A stretch of DNA of 39,335 nucleotides, taken from NCBI GenBank assembly GCA_016927835.1, contig JAFGMA010000222.1, positions 1-39,335 on the forward strand, given 5' to 3'. How positions within the stretch are numbered: position 1 is the stretch's first letter; every line of letters starts with the position of its first letter. A program made the translations under genes and the position numbers. This document shows positions 8,972 through 17,380 of this stretch, one piece after another. Source of the DNA: Candidatus Zhuqueibacterota bacterium. GTDB lineage: Bacteria; Zhuqueibacterota; Zhuqueibacteria; Thermofontimicrobiales; Sulfurfontimicrobiaceae. The notes below the pieces were generated by a model. The model worked only from the letters and a program-made list of their open reading frames with translations. It had not been told where the DNA came from and ran no database searches.

Positions 8972-10210
8972 TCAGGCAGGGGAAATTTCATCACCAATAA
9001 GTTTATACACTTTATCATTACGCCTGACCAGACTCCCGGTTTTGATGCCGACATGCTGACCTTTTTGAGCCACTGTCACTGGCTTGCCTTCTATTTCCAT
9101 TGATTCGATGACTATTTCAGCGACGCCGGTTGTTGGACCGATTATCATTATCTGGTCACCCGGAGCAAGCCGGGATGATTGAATGAGAATATCGGCGACT
9201 TCTGGATTTTTATAGTAATTCGACACGATGCCGATAAATTCTCTCCTCGTGGTTGCCTTGCTGCCTTCGCTATCTGTCCATTCGTTAAGCGGTTTTCCGA
9301 GATAAAAGCCCGTGGAGAAATCCCGATTGAAGACGGTTCGCAATTTTTGCTTTAGCGAATCCTTTGCTTCCGGTGTAAGCTGTTGGTCGGCATAGAGATC
9401 GATTGCCTCCCGATAGCATGAAGTCACGATTTTCACATATTCCGGACTTCTGGCGCGCCCTTCGATTTTGAAGGCATCGATACCGGTTTCGATTAATTTG
9501 TCAATAATATCAATGGTACACAAGTCCTTCGGGCTCATCACGTGATGATTGTCGAGTGCCAATTCAAATCCCGTATCCAGATCAGTCACCTGATACTTTC
9601 GGCGGCAGGGCTGCAAGCATTCGCCGCGGTTGGCTGATTTATTAAATAGAAATTGCGAGATGAAACACCGACCGGATTGACTGACGCACATTGCACCATG
9701 GATGAAGACTTCCAGCTCCGCACTCGTTTTCGATTTGAGCGTTTGAATTTGATCGAGAGAACATTCGCGTGCCAGCACAAAGCGGGTTACCCCGAGCTGC
9801 TGATAAAGCTGAATGGCTTCGCTGTTTGCCGCACTCGCCTGGGTTGAAAGGTGAATTGGCAATCCGATCTGTCGTGCCAGATTAATGACCGCAAAGTCCC
9901 AGCAAATAATCGCGTCGACCTGATGCTTTTTTGCCTGAATCAGGATTGATTTCACTTCATCCAATTCATCTTCGAAGATCACCGTATTGAGCGTCAAGTA
10001 GGCTTTTACCTGGCTATGGTGGCAGGTTTCGATGAGGCGCGGAAGTTCTGCCAGATCAAAGTTGCGTGCCCTGGCGCGCATATTCAAGCCTTCGATACCG
10101 AAATAGACCGCATCGGCACCCCCCTGGATTGCTGCCCGGAGCATTTCATAATCACCTACCGGTGACAATAGTTCGGGATGAAATTTTTTATGTGGATGTT
10201 TATGGTTCAT
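8972..10210 (-). CDS. Peptidase U32 family protein (TrhP-like tRNA hydroxylation)
   Basis: A 412-residue U32 protein. The family signature is clear: EVFIHGAMCVSQSGRCFIS around residue 170-190, with the cysteine-rich NRGECLQPCRR just after. The N-terminal ELLSPVGDYEMLRAAIQGG and ADAVYFG match the U32 TIM-barrel opening. Its length and C-terminal small beta domain are like TrhP (YegQ), which makes 5-hydroxyuridine in tRNA from prephenate-dependent chemistry, rather than the longer RlhA or collagenase-like members. The conserved cysteines fit an iron-sulfur cluster. No Shine-Dalgarno sequence is visible before ATG 10210, and no alternative start is better. Stand-alone gene. Family membership is sure; the exact RNA target is inference. 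Confidence 0.82.
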   Translation of the reverse strand: MNHKHPHKKFHPELLSPVGDYEMLRAAIQGGADAVYFGIEGLNMRARARNFDLAELPRLIETCHHSQVKAYLTLNTVIFEDELDEVKSILIQAKKHQVDAIICWDFAVINLARQIGLPIHLSTQASAANSEAIQLYQQLGVTRFVLARECSLDQIQTLKSKTSAELEVFIHGAMCVSQSGRCFISQFLFNKSANRGECLQPCRRKYQVTDLDTGFELALDNHHVMSPKDLCTIDIIDKLIETGIDAFKIEGRARSPEYVKIVTSCYREAIDLYADQQLTPEAKDSLKQKLRTVFNRDFSTGFYLGKPLNEWTDSEGSKATTRREFIGIVSNYYKNPEVADILIQSSRLAPGDQIMIIGPTTGVAEIVIESMEIEGKPVTVAQKGQHVGIKTGSLVRRNDKVYKLIGDEISPA

Positions 10211-10380
10211 GGGTGGTTAGTATTTTGGGAATTCTTTCGATGAGATTGCTATTAGCATTAGCGATTACCGATTGATTATTTGGCAATGAGCCCGTTATGG
10301 ATAGAACTATTTATGATAATTTCAGCGAGTACCGATTTTAAGTCTTTGAAATTATACTTGTTACGGGTGAATTAGTAACA

Positions 10381-10505
10381 TTACATTTTTATTCCTGTCA
10401 TTGCGAGGCGTTTTTTGCCGAAGCAATCTCTACTGCTATTGCGTCAACATAAGAGATTGCTTCGCTCCTATGGTCGCTCGCAATGACAGGAATATGTTAC
10501 ATTTT
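10381..10505. mobile_element. MITE-like palindromic repeat with flanking direct repeats
   Basis: Perfect 17-base arms: ATTCCTGTCATTGCGAG at 10391-10407 and its reverse complement at 10477-10493. A second nested pair is GAAGCAATCTCT (10420-10431) and AGAGATTGCTTC (10452-10463). The sequence belongs to the 'TGTCATTGCGAG...GAAGCAATCTC' type seen in many environmental genomes. The nine-base direct repeat TTACATTTT at 10381-10389 and 10497-10505 flanks it and could be a target-site duplication. No coding capacity. Confidence 0.7.
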
Positions 10506-10561
10506 AACCCTTAACGAGTATAGATAGACTAAATGCTTTGCTGAAGATTGAACCTTGTATA

Positions 10562-10726
10562 TTAAATTTCTTTAAGAAGGTTTGCCCAGGCTTTTCGATG
10601 TGTCAACGCAGATTTCGCACGTTCCAACTCAGCACCAATTTTTGAGATAAATTCTATACGACCTTTTTCACCTAAAAGGATCAAAATTCCCTTTGCAAAA
10701 TCAATAGTAACTGCGGGATTACGGCG
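10562..10726 (-). pseudogene. Possible decayed gene end
   Basis: On the minus strand 54 codons are open between TGA at 10727-10729 and TAA at 10562-10564. The reading includes KGILILLGEKGRIEFISKIG and ELERAKSALTHRKAWANLL, which look protein-like, but there is no usable start codon or ribosome site. A further open stretch in 10780-10865 (beginning MPMVFAAHNDPGIRIARG) is separated by stops. This looks like remnants of one or two genes in a region that also carries a MITE-like repeat. Family not recognised. Confidence 0.3.
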
Positions 10727-10873
10727 TCATGATAATCCCCCGCATACTGATTTCTAAATCCCAGTTCGGGAATACAGGGAAATCATGAAACATATTTCAG
10801 TTCCACCGCGCCACGCGCAATACGAATTCCTGGATCGTTATGCGCTGCAAAAACCATCGGCATAATGGTATGA

Positions 10874-11677
10874 TTAAGCTTTACCAAGTTTTAATATTCT
10901 TAAAGCTCCCTGAACTACTAAAATGAAAACAATTGCTCCAATGATTAAGTCGGGTTTATTCGAATTAAGCCAGTTTACCAATACGCCAGCTATGATAACA
11001 CCAAGGTTTATAATGACATCGTTTGATGTAAAAATCATACTTGCCTGGATATGAGCCTCTTTGCTTTTGGATTTTTGAAGAAGATGCAGACAAATACTAT
11101 TTGCGATTAATGCGAACACTGATACAATAATCATTGTTGAAAAGGCAGGTATTTTTTCAATCTCCAAAAATCTCCGAAGCACTTCAATAAAACCAATGAG
11201 TGCTAAGGTGATTTGAAAATATCCTGCAATTTTGGCAGTTGTCTTTTTTCGTATAAGAGAACCACCAACAGAAAATAGACTGATTCCATAGACAAATGAA
11301 TCAGCCAGCATATCCAGACTGTCAGCCACGAGACCCATAGATCGAGAGATTAAGCCTGTTGTAATTTCAATGAGAAAAAATGCAAAGTTGATAGATAAAA
11401 CTGCCAAAAGTAGTTGTTTTTGTTGAATATCTTTAGAAAAGCCATTTTGGTCAGATTGTTCTGTAGACAATATTTTGCCGCCTAAATTCAAACCAATTAT
11501 AGAGTTTTCAATCCTCTCAAGTTGTCCATCATGGAAAACAATCAGTTTTCTTTCAGGAATGTCAAATTCAAGATGCTTTATTTCTGAAATTCCATCCAAT
11601 TGCATCCTGATCAGCCTTTCTTCTGAGGGGCAATCCATTTTTGATATTTCAAACACAGTTCTTTGCATGTGACTCAT
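10874..11677 (-). CDS. Cation transporter, CDF-like, with N-terminal metal-associated-like domain
   Basis: A 267-residue inner-membrane protein. Residues 1-70 look like a degenerate heavy-metal-associated (HMA) fold: ISKMDCPSEERLIRMQL keeps one cysteine where classical domains have CxxC. Residues 90-260 form about six membrane segments of a cation diffusion facilitator, with ADSLDMLADSF in segment 2 (the Asp-rich metal site) and TSNDVIINLGVI in segment 5 where family members usually have HxxxD. The expected cytoplasmic C-terminal domain is missing, so this is the short form common in Bacteroidetes-like genomes. Likely role: efflux of a divalent or soft metal driven by the proton gradient. The gene is visibly more AT-rich than its neighbours and sits by a mobile repeat, which hints at transfer. 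No clear ribosome site. Confidence 0.7.
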   Translation of the reverse strand: MSHMQRTVFEISKMDCPSEERLIRMQLDGISEIKHLEFDIPERKLIVFHDGQLERIENSIIGLNLGGKILSTEQSDQNGFSKDIQQKQLLLAVLSINFAFFLIEITTGLISRSMGLVADSLDMLADSFVYGISLFSVGGSLIRKKTTAKIAGYFQITLALIGFIEVLRRFLEIEKIPAFSTMIIVSVFALIANSICLHLLQKSKSKEAHIQASMIFTSNDVIINLGVIIAGVLVNWLNSNKPDLIIGAIVFILVVQGALRILKLGKA

Positions 11678-12066
11678 TTAAAAGGATAAAACCTGGATGC
11701 TATTTAAGTTATCAGATCTATATAAATTTCGAATATTTTCTTGAATTTTTTGTAAATTCTTTCCTGCCCAGTTTGAAACCGCAGCTTAAACAATATTTCA
11801 TAACAGCAAAAAATTATACTTCCGATGAATTTATTTTGTGCATTTTTAGAATTATGCTGATCTACTTTTTATTACAAGTTAAATATTATACTGACACATA
11901 TTGTTCCTCCCTTTTTCGCATCTTTGGCTCGGACCTGACTGGCTGAAGAAATAATCCAATACGATTCGAAAGGCTCAGGAGCGATATCGCTGGCGGAGCT
12001 ATGAAGTGGGGAGGACTCGGACTGAGGTATCACAAATTATGTGCCCTCTCACCGCCTCAGATTTCT
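11678..12066. other. Intergenic region, no gene
   Basis: AT-rich in its first 250 bases. It contains the perfect 12-base palindrome AGCGATATCGCT at 11980-11991, downstream of hypF. No credible coding sequence or RNA gene is seen. Confidence 0.4.
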
Positions 12067-14346
12067 TCAGTTTGCAGATAGCGCCGCATTTGCAACCATC
12101 GCCTGCCCCAGGGCGATTCCCCCGTCGTTCGTGGGCACAGCTTCCTGTGAAAATACGCTGAATCCATCCTTTTCCAGTGTTTGCTGCAAGCCGGTGAGGA
12201 GCGTCTCATTTTGGAATACGCCGCCGCTGAGTACAATCCGATCCAGCCCGGTGTCTTGCCTGAGTTGAGCGCAGAGGTCACGAAATAAGTGGATCAATGT
12301 CTGATGAAATCTATAACTAATCTTAGCCGGCGCTTCACCTGCCAGGTAGTCATTCACAACTGCGCTGATAATTGGCGATGGCGAAATCAGATATGTATCT
12401 TCTTTTTTTTCCCAACTATATTGATATGGCGTGTCATCGGCAGCTTCGTTGAGCGCCATTTCCAGCATAATTGCCGCCTGACCTTCATACGAGGAGCGCG
12501 TACAAATTCCCAGAATCGCCGATACCGCATCAAAGAGCCGACCAAGACTGGACGTTTCGGGACAATTGATCCCCTTGCGAATCATCTCCAGAATAATGCC
12601 AAGTCGATTTGTTTCGATTTGTTGCAGCAAGGGAAGCTTCAAATCAAGACAGCTTTCACCGAAAACACAAAAAAGGCAGCTCATCGCCATGCGCCAGGGC
12701 TCGCGGATGGCGGCATCGCCACCGGGCATTGGTGTATAGGAGAAATGGGCTAATCGCTCGAATCGTACGCCATCTACGAGCAGGATTTCTCCGCCCCAGA
12801 TTTTGCCATCAGTACCATAGCCGGTGCCATCGAAAGCGAGACCGATGACAGGGTCTTCGATACCGTACTCAGCCATACAACTGGCAATGTGCGCGTGATG
12901 ATGTTGAACCCCTATTTTTTGATTGCACGGTTGTTCCAGTGCGAATTGCGTGCTGAGGTAATTCGGGTGAAGATCGTAAGCTATTATTTCAGGTGTGATA
13001 TCAAGAATTCGTTTTAAATGAGAAACAGTCAATTTCATAAAATTGAAGCTTTCCAGATTTTTTAAATCGCCCACGTGCTGACTCAGGAAAGCGTGCCGCC
13101 CCTTTGTCAGGCAAATCGTGTTTTTAAGTTCAGCGCCGCAGGCGAGTATCGGCGGATACGGCTTATGCAAAAAAATGGGTTGCGGAACATAGCCGCGTGA
13201 ACGCCGCACAATGCGCTTTTTCCGGTCTGTAATGCGTACCACAGAATCATCGCTGCGAAGATAGATATCGCGATTGTGGAGCAAAAAATAATCCGCAATG
13301 CTCCCCAGCCGTTCGAACGCCTGCTCATTTTCGATAACAATCGGCTCTTCACTCAAATTGCCCGAAGTCATTATCAAACCCGGCAGGTCATTTTCAAGCA
13401 GCAATGCGTGGAGTGGCGTATATGGCAGCATCACCCCTATGAATTTGTTCTTTGGCGCGACGGCAGGTGAAATGCCTGATGGCGTTTTTGCGGGTAGTAA
13501 TGCGATTGGGCGTTGAGGTGATGTCAGAAGCGCTTCTGCCAGGGGCGTAACGTGCGCAAATGTCTTAATCCGTCCCAGGCTGGCTGCCATAATCGCCAGC
13601 GGTTTTTCCTCCCGGTTCTTGCGTTCCCGGAGCTGCAATACTGCATGGGTATTTTCCGGATTCACCGCCAGATGGAAGCCTCCGAGACCTTTCACGGCTA
13701 AAATGTATCCTTTTTTGAGCAATTCAATGGCATGCAAGATCGGATCGCCTGATGATATCAAATTCCGCCGGGCATCGAATAACATCACTTGCGGACCGCA
13801 TACAGGACAGGCATTGGGTTGGGCATGAAACCGGCGATTGGCTGGATCATGATATTCCTGCAAACACTGCTCGCACATCTGGAAGGATTTCATCGATGTA
13901 AAGGGACGATCGTAGGGCACATCTTCGATGATGGTATATCGCGGACCGCAGTTGGTACAATTGATGAACGGGTAGCGATAGCGGCGATTGGATGGATCCC
14001 ACATTTCGCGCAGGCAGGCATCACACACGCAAACATCGGGCGCAATGAGTGTATTTCTCCCGGATTGCACAACGCTTTCTTTGATATTGAATTCACGATA
14101 GCGCGCCGGCGGGAGCGTCGTCTTTTCGATTGAAGCGATATGCGCCAGCGGCGGCGGATTATTTTCGACAGCATTAAAAAATGAATCGATTTGTGCTGCT
14201 GCGCCTTCAACCTCGATTTCCACCCCCTGGCTCGTATTCAGAATGTACCCGCAAAGGTTTTTTTCACGCGCCAGATTGTAGATATACGGACGAAAGCCGA
14301 TTCCCTGGACAATTCCCCTGATAGTCGCTTTTGTGCGAGAAATCAT
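12067..14346 (-). CDS. hypF: HypF, carbamoyl transferase for hydrogenase maturation
   Basis: A full-length 759-residue HypF, which turns carbamoyl phosphate into the thiocarbamate on HypE that becomes the cyanide ligands of the [NiFe] active site. Domains in order: acylphosphatase (GIVQGIGFRPYIYNLA, residues 10-25), two zinc-finger modules (CDACLREMW with INCTNCGPRY, then CEQCLQEY with ACPVCGP, about residues 108-185), a YrdC-like domain (KGLGGFHLAVN onward), and the Kae1-like C-terminal domain with HHHAHIASCMAEYG and LAFDGTGYGTDG. It overlaps hypB by the four bases ATGA (14343-14346), so translation is coupled. HypC, HypD and HypE are not in this window and must be encoded elsewhere. Ends with TGA, showing that UGA is a working stop codon here. 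Confidence 0.96.
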   Translation of the reverse strand: MISRTKATIRGIVQGIGFRPYIYNLAREKNLCGYILNTSQGVEIEVEGAAAQIDSFFNAVENNPPPLAHIASIEKTTLPPARYREFNIKESVVQSGRNTLIAPDVCVCDACLREMWDPSNRRYRYPFINCTNCGPRYTIIEDVPYDRPFTSMKSFQMCEQCLQEYHDPANRRFHAQPNACPVCGPQVMLFDARRNLISSGDPILHAIELLKKGYILAVKGLGGFHLAVNPENTHAVLQLRERKNREEKPLAIMAASLGRIKTFAHVTPLAEALLTSPQRPIALLPAKTPSGISPAVAPKNKFIGVMLPYTPLHALLLENDLPGLIMTSGNLSEEPIVIENEQAFERLGSIADYFLLHNRDIYLRSDDSVVRITDRKKRIVRRSRGYVPQPIFLHKPYPPILACGAELKNTICLTKGRHAFLSQHVGDLKNLESFNFMKLTVSHLKRILDITPEIIAYDLHPNYLSTQFALEQPCNQKIGVQHHHAHIASCMAEYGIEDPVIGLAFDGTGYGTDGKIWGGEILLVDGVRFERLAHFSYTPMPGGDAAIREPWRMAMSCLFCVFGESCLDLKLPLLQQIETNRLGIILEMIRKGINCPETSSLGRLFDAVSAILGICTRSSYEGQAAIMLEMALNEAADDTPYQYSWEKKEDTYLISPSPIISAVVNDYLAGEAPAKISYRFHQTLIHLFRDLCAQLRQDTGLDRIVLSGGVFQNETLLTGLQQTLEKDGFSVFSQEAVPTNDGGIALGQAMVANAALSAN

Positions 14347-15005
14347 TTTTTATCTTCGATTTTCTGTTTTAGCCACGCATACCAGGCATCCAGGCCGGCT
14401 TCCGTTTTGCCGGAAATTTCAAATATTTTCAGATTGGGATTGATTTTAAGAGAGTCCGCCCGGATTTTGTCGATGCTGCACGTTACGTATGGCAGCAGAT
14501 CGATCTTATTGATGAGCAGTGCACTGGATTCATGAAACATCAAAGGATATTTCATTGGTTTGTCGTCACCTTCGGGAACGCTAAGCAGCATCACCTTAAA
14601 ATCTTCGCCCACATTGAATTCAGCCGGACACACTAGGTTGCCCACGTTTTCCACGATGAGCAAATCCATGGCATCAAAATCGAGTTGAGAAAACGTCTCG
14701 CGGATCATATTTCCGTCCAGATGGCAGGCACCGCCCGTATTTATCTGAACCACCTGTGCGCCGGTTGCTGCAATTTTTTCCGCATCATAAGTCGATTGGA
14801 TATCGCCTTCAATCACTCCGATATTCACCTCGCCATCCAGGGCTTTGATCGTGTGCTCTATGAGCGTCGTCTTACCAGCTCCAGGTGCGCTCATCATGTT
14901 GATGACCAGAATTCGCTTTTCATCGAAGAATTCCTTGTTCTGAACTGAAATTCTTTCATTCGCATGCAAAATATTCTTCACAAGAGATACTTTAATCGGA
15001 ACCAC
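14343..15005 (-). CDS. hypB: HypB, GTPase for nickel insertion
   Basis: A 220-residue GTPase that works with HypA to insert nickel into the hydrogenase large subunit. The P-loop is SAPGAGKTT (residues 39-47); GGACHLD carries the Cys-His pair of the G-domain metal site; ENVGNLVCP and NKIDLL complete the GTPase motifs. The histidine-rich nickel-storage stretch and the N-terminal CxxCGC motif of some HypBs are absent. The start is uncertain. GTG 15005 lies inside an extended Shine-Dalgarno, GGGGAGGTG; an ATT codon at 14994-14996, eight bases after GGAGG, would give the usual family N-terminus (IKVSLVKNIL). The gene is followed by hypF with an ATGA overlap. Confidence 0.94.
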   Translation of the reverse strand: MVPIKVSLVKNILHANERISVQNKEFFDEKRILVINMMSAPGAGKTTLIEHTIKALDGEVNIGVIEGDIQSTYDAEKIAATGAQVVQINTGGACHLDGNMIRETFSQLDFDAMDLLIVENVGNLVCPAEFNVGEDFKVMLLSVPEGDDKPMKYPLMFHESSALLINKIDLLPYVTCSIDKIRADSLKINPNLKIFEISGKTEAGLDAWYAWLKQKIEDKK

Positions 15006-15047
15006 CTCCCCGGGTAACTAATTTTCAACGCGGGCTGCTCAAGCACT

Positions 15048-16016
15048 TCATAGCAGCGATACGATTTTATCTAATTCTTCTAATCCGGATTTCTCGGCAG
15101 CGCGTGCCGCCTGTAAATATTCGATCGTCGATTGAATCCTGAGTTGATCTTTGGCATCGATATCGTTTTCTTTGAACGGCGCACCCGACATCGGGAATAC
15201 ATTTTTGATATGCATCAAATTTTGGGAAACGTGTGAATAATGTTCGCTGGCTTTTACCAGCAGCGATTGCACCTCTTTCTCCAACATGTTCCCGGCTTCT
15301 TCAAGAAATTCCGCTGCATGTTGTCGGCATTCCGCCCACACTGCGGCGTTATACGCGATGCCAAAGGCATTGGCTTTGCCATCCTGCAAAGCCTGTATCC
15401 ATCGATCATAGCCTGCCAGTCCGGATCGATAGTCAGGCAAAATCCACTTCGCCGGATTTTTTGCAAATTCGAGCGCGAAACCAAGCGCTTGTTTTACAGT
15501 GGATTCAGGAGATGCGATGCTGCCCGGTTTGACAATGATCACTTCAACCACACCGATTTCTGAATCCCCAAGTGTATCGGGCGACTTCGGACCTTTGCCG
15601 GCTTCAATTAATGGTCCTCTGAAATAGTACCCCGCCTCATCATAGCCATAAATAACATAATATTCGGGGATATCCAGGTCCCAGCCAAAGCACGGTGAAC
15701 CGTGATCGATGCCATTACGAATTTTCTGCCAGGCAAGCTGCTGTTTTTCTATAAAATTTCCATCTGATTTGTGTGCGACGATCACTTCCAGTTTGCAGCC
15801 TGCGTTCTCGCAGAGCGCCAGCACTTCGCGGGTGACCCAGGCGGTCGGTCCGCTGGGGCATACTACTTCATGAATATTAATGATGAAAGCATGTCCGGAG
15901 GCACCATACAACCAGGAATCGGTGATTTCGATTCCCAGAAATTTCAGGCAGCCCTGCAAACAACCGAGGAGCGAAACCCACTTCGGTTTCCAATTCAAGT
16001 TTTCAAGTTGAACCAT
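15048..16016 (-). CDS. BtrH-like protein inside the hyp cluster
   Basis: A 322-residue protein not normally part of hydrogenase maturation. The N-terminus WVSLLGCLQGCLKFLGIEIT followed by DSWLYGASGHAFIINIHE resembles the BtrH N-terminal domain, a papain-like fold used in acyl-transfer chemistry in butirosin synthesis, with a candidate nucleophile Cys at about residue 19 or 23. A helical C-terminal region follows. ATG 16016 is chosen because AAGGAGA precedes it by eight bases; the longer reading to 16166 would overlap hypA. It lies between hypA (91-base gap) and hypB (about 42 bases), same strand, so it is very likely co-transcribed with them. Function here unknown; it could be a passenger or an accessory factor. 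Confidence 0.55.
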   Translation of the reverse strand: MVQLENLNWKPKWVSLLGCLQGCLKFLGIEITDSWLYGASGHAFIINIHEVVCPSGPTAWVTREVLALCENAGCKLEVIVAHKSDGNFIEKQQLAWQKIRNGIDHGSPCFGWDLDIPEYYVIYGYDEAGYYFRGPLIEAGKGPKSPDTLGDSEIGVVEVIIVKPGSIASPESTVKQALGFALEFAKNPAKWILPDYRSGLAGYDRWIQALQDGKANAFGIAYNAAVWAECRQHAAEFLEEAGNMLEKEVQSLLVKASEHYSHVSQNLMHIKNVFPMSGAPFKENDIDAKDQLRIQSTIEYLQAARAAEKSGLEELDKIVSLL

Positions 16017-16107
16017 GACACGATTCTCCTTATCCCGATCACCCGCTTCGTTTTGCTGTCGAAATATCGAATTTCGGGCAAAGGTTCCGACGAACGTTTC
16101 GGCAGCG

Positions 16108-16449
16108 CTATTCGCCTTCAAATTCGGCAATTTCCAATTCTTTGCCGGATACAATTTCGAGAGCACCGGTTTGGCAGACAGGACAAGCTTGAAACCAATC
16201 CGTTATCGCAGACTTTTTATTGCATTGATTGCAGAAGCCGGTTAGCGGTACATTTTCGATCTTCAGTTCTGCCCCTTCAAGAGGTGTATCTTTGCTCAGG
16301 CATTCAAAGCCGAAATGAAGTGCTTCGGGAACGACCTGCCGCATTTCGCCGATTCTCAGCGTGATGCGTTGAATCTTTTTTAAATTATGCCTGGGCATTT
16401 CTTCCCGCACGATATCGATAATGTTTGCTATCAAAGAGAGTTCATGCAT
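16108..16449 (-). CDS. hypA: HypA, nickel metallochaperone
   Basis: A 113-residue HypA that binds nickel at its N-terminus and delivers it with HypB to the hydrogenase large subunit. The nickel motif Met1-His2-Glu3 is intact (MHELSLIANI). The structural zinc site is complete: Cys73 and Cys76 (CNQC) with Cys89 and Cys92 (CPVC). Normal family length. It is the first gene of the maturation set, placed after the terminator that ends the structural operon, so it may have its own promoter in 16450-16560. The ribosome site is weak (GAGC). Confidence 0.95.
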   Translation of the reverse strand: MHELSLIANIIDIVREEMPRHNLKKIQRITLRIGEMRQVVPEALHFGFECLSKDTPLEGAELKIENVPLTGFCNQCNKKSAITDWFQACPVCQTGALEIVSGKELEIAEFEGE

Positions 16450-16561
16450 TTGCTAACAAGCTCGCAGGATGAATTTAAATCAGTAATTTATGATACCAGC
16501 CTCAGCGCTGATTTTCGATGGTAAGAGCATATTAAAACCGACGCCAGCGGATTTCTCAGAA

Positions 16562-16612
16562 TTTTTAAAAAAAAGGAGAGCGCCTTTCATTCCGTCGGGC
16601 AAGCTCTCCTTT
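16562..16612 (-). terminator. Rho-independent terminator after hyaC
   Basis: On the minus strand the perfect 10-base stem AAAGGAGAGC / GCTCTCCTTT (arms 16603-16612 and 16572-16581) is followed by a run of eight Ts. It lies about 55 bases after the hyaC stop and separates hyaDABC from hypA onward. Confidence 0.85.
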
Positions 16613-16666
16613 CAGTGCTTAAAGTGCAATTATTTCTACAGCATTTTGAAGCGGCATTGCCATCGT

Positions 16667-17368
16667 CTATTTTTCCCACGGTTTTGATGGTTTCCAACCG
16701 GGATCGCGCTCTTTATATCCATTGAACATGGCGAGAAGCGCGCTGCGATCGACGATCAGTGTGTAAGAAATCGACCACAAGATATGCAAAACCGAGATCG
16801 CGGTCGCAAGCCAGGCGATTGCATGGTGCCAGAGCCGGGTAACGCCTTCGCCACCCACTAAAGGATTAAACCATGCGAATAATCCGCCGATCACGCCATC
16901 CGGATCAATTCCGACGCGCAAAGCATACCCGGAAACGATGAGAAAAACGGACAGTACATAGATAGCCACGTAGGTTGCTGCAGCCAGTGCATTATGATCA
17001 ACATAATGCGGTTTTTCGTGCACATGCCTGAATGTGAAGTATTCTTTAGCGACATACAATACTTCTTTCCAGTACGCAGGTTTGTAAAATTTCAAACGCT
17101 GCCAGCGCGAATATTTATTGCCCATAAAAAACCACGCGATACGGAATAGCAAGCAGACGGTGAAAATATTCGCGGCTAAAAAATGCACGTTTCTGGTTGT
17201 TGCAACCGAGAATTGGTCCCAGGGTTCGCCGCCGGTAGTCACACCAGGCGCTGCAATCATCAATCCCGTAATGAACAAAACGAAAAACGCGATTGCATTC
17301 ACCCAGTGGAATATGCGCAACGGTCCATCCCAGACATAGATTTTTTGCATTTTTTTATCTTTTGCCAT
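16667..17368 (-). CDS. hyaC: HyaC-type cytochrome b subunit of [NiFe] hydrogenase
   Basis: A 233-residue integral membrane dihaem cytochrome b that anchors the hydrogenase and passes its electrons to the quinone pool. Four membrane segments are visible (about residues 20-40, 62-83, 128-150, 181-205). Candidate haem ligands are His21 (RIFHW), His62 (NVHFL), His181 or His182 (LWHHAIAW) and His195 (VLHIL), the pattern of the HyaC/HupC family. It begins 12 bases after the end of hyaB, with GGGGGTG as ribosome site, so it is clearly in the same operon. Its presence shows that this is a membrane-linked respiratory enzyme, not a soluble one. Confidence 0.93.
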   Translation of the reverse strand: MAKDKKMQKIYVWDGPLRIFHWVNAIAFFVLFITGLMIAAPGVTTGGEPWDQFSVATTRNVHFLAANIFTVCLLFRIAWFFMGNKYSRWQRLKFYKPAYWKEVLYVAKEYFTFRHVHEKPHYVDHNALAAATYVAIYVLSVFLIVSGYALRVGIDPDGVIGGLFAWFNPLVGGEGVTRLWHHAIAWLATAISVLHILWSISYTLIVDRSALLAMFNGYKERDPGWKPSKPWEK

Positions 17369-17380
17369 AGTTTCACCCCC

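Noticed and set aside
12067..15005. UGA read as an amino acid throughout the genome
   Set aside because: hypB and hypF end with TGA at the expected family lengths, so UGA is normally a stop.
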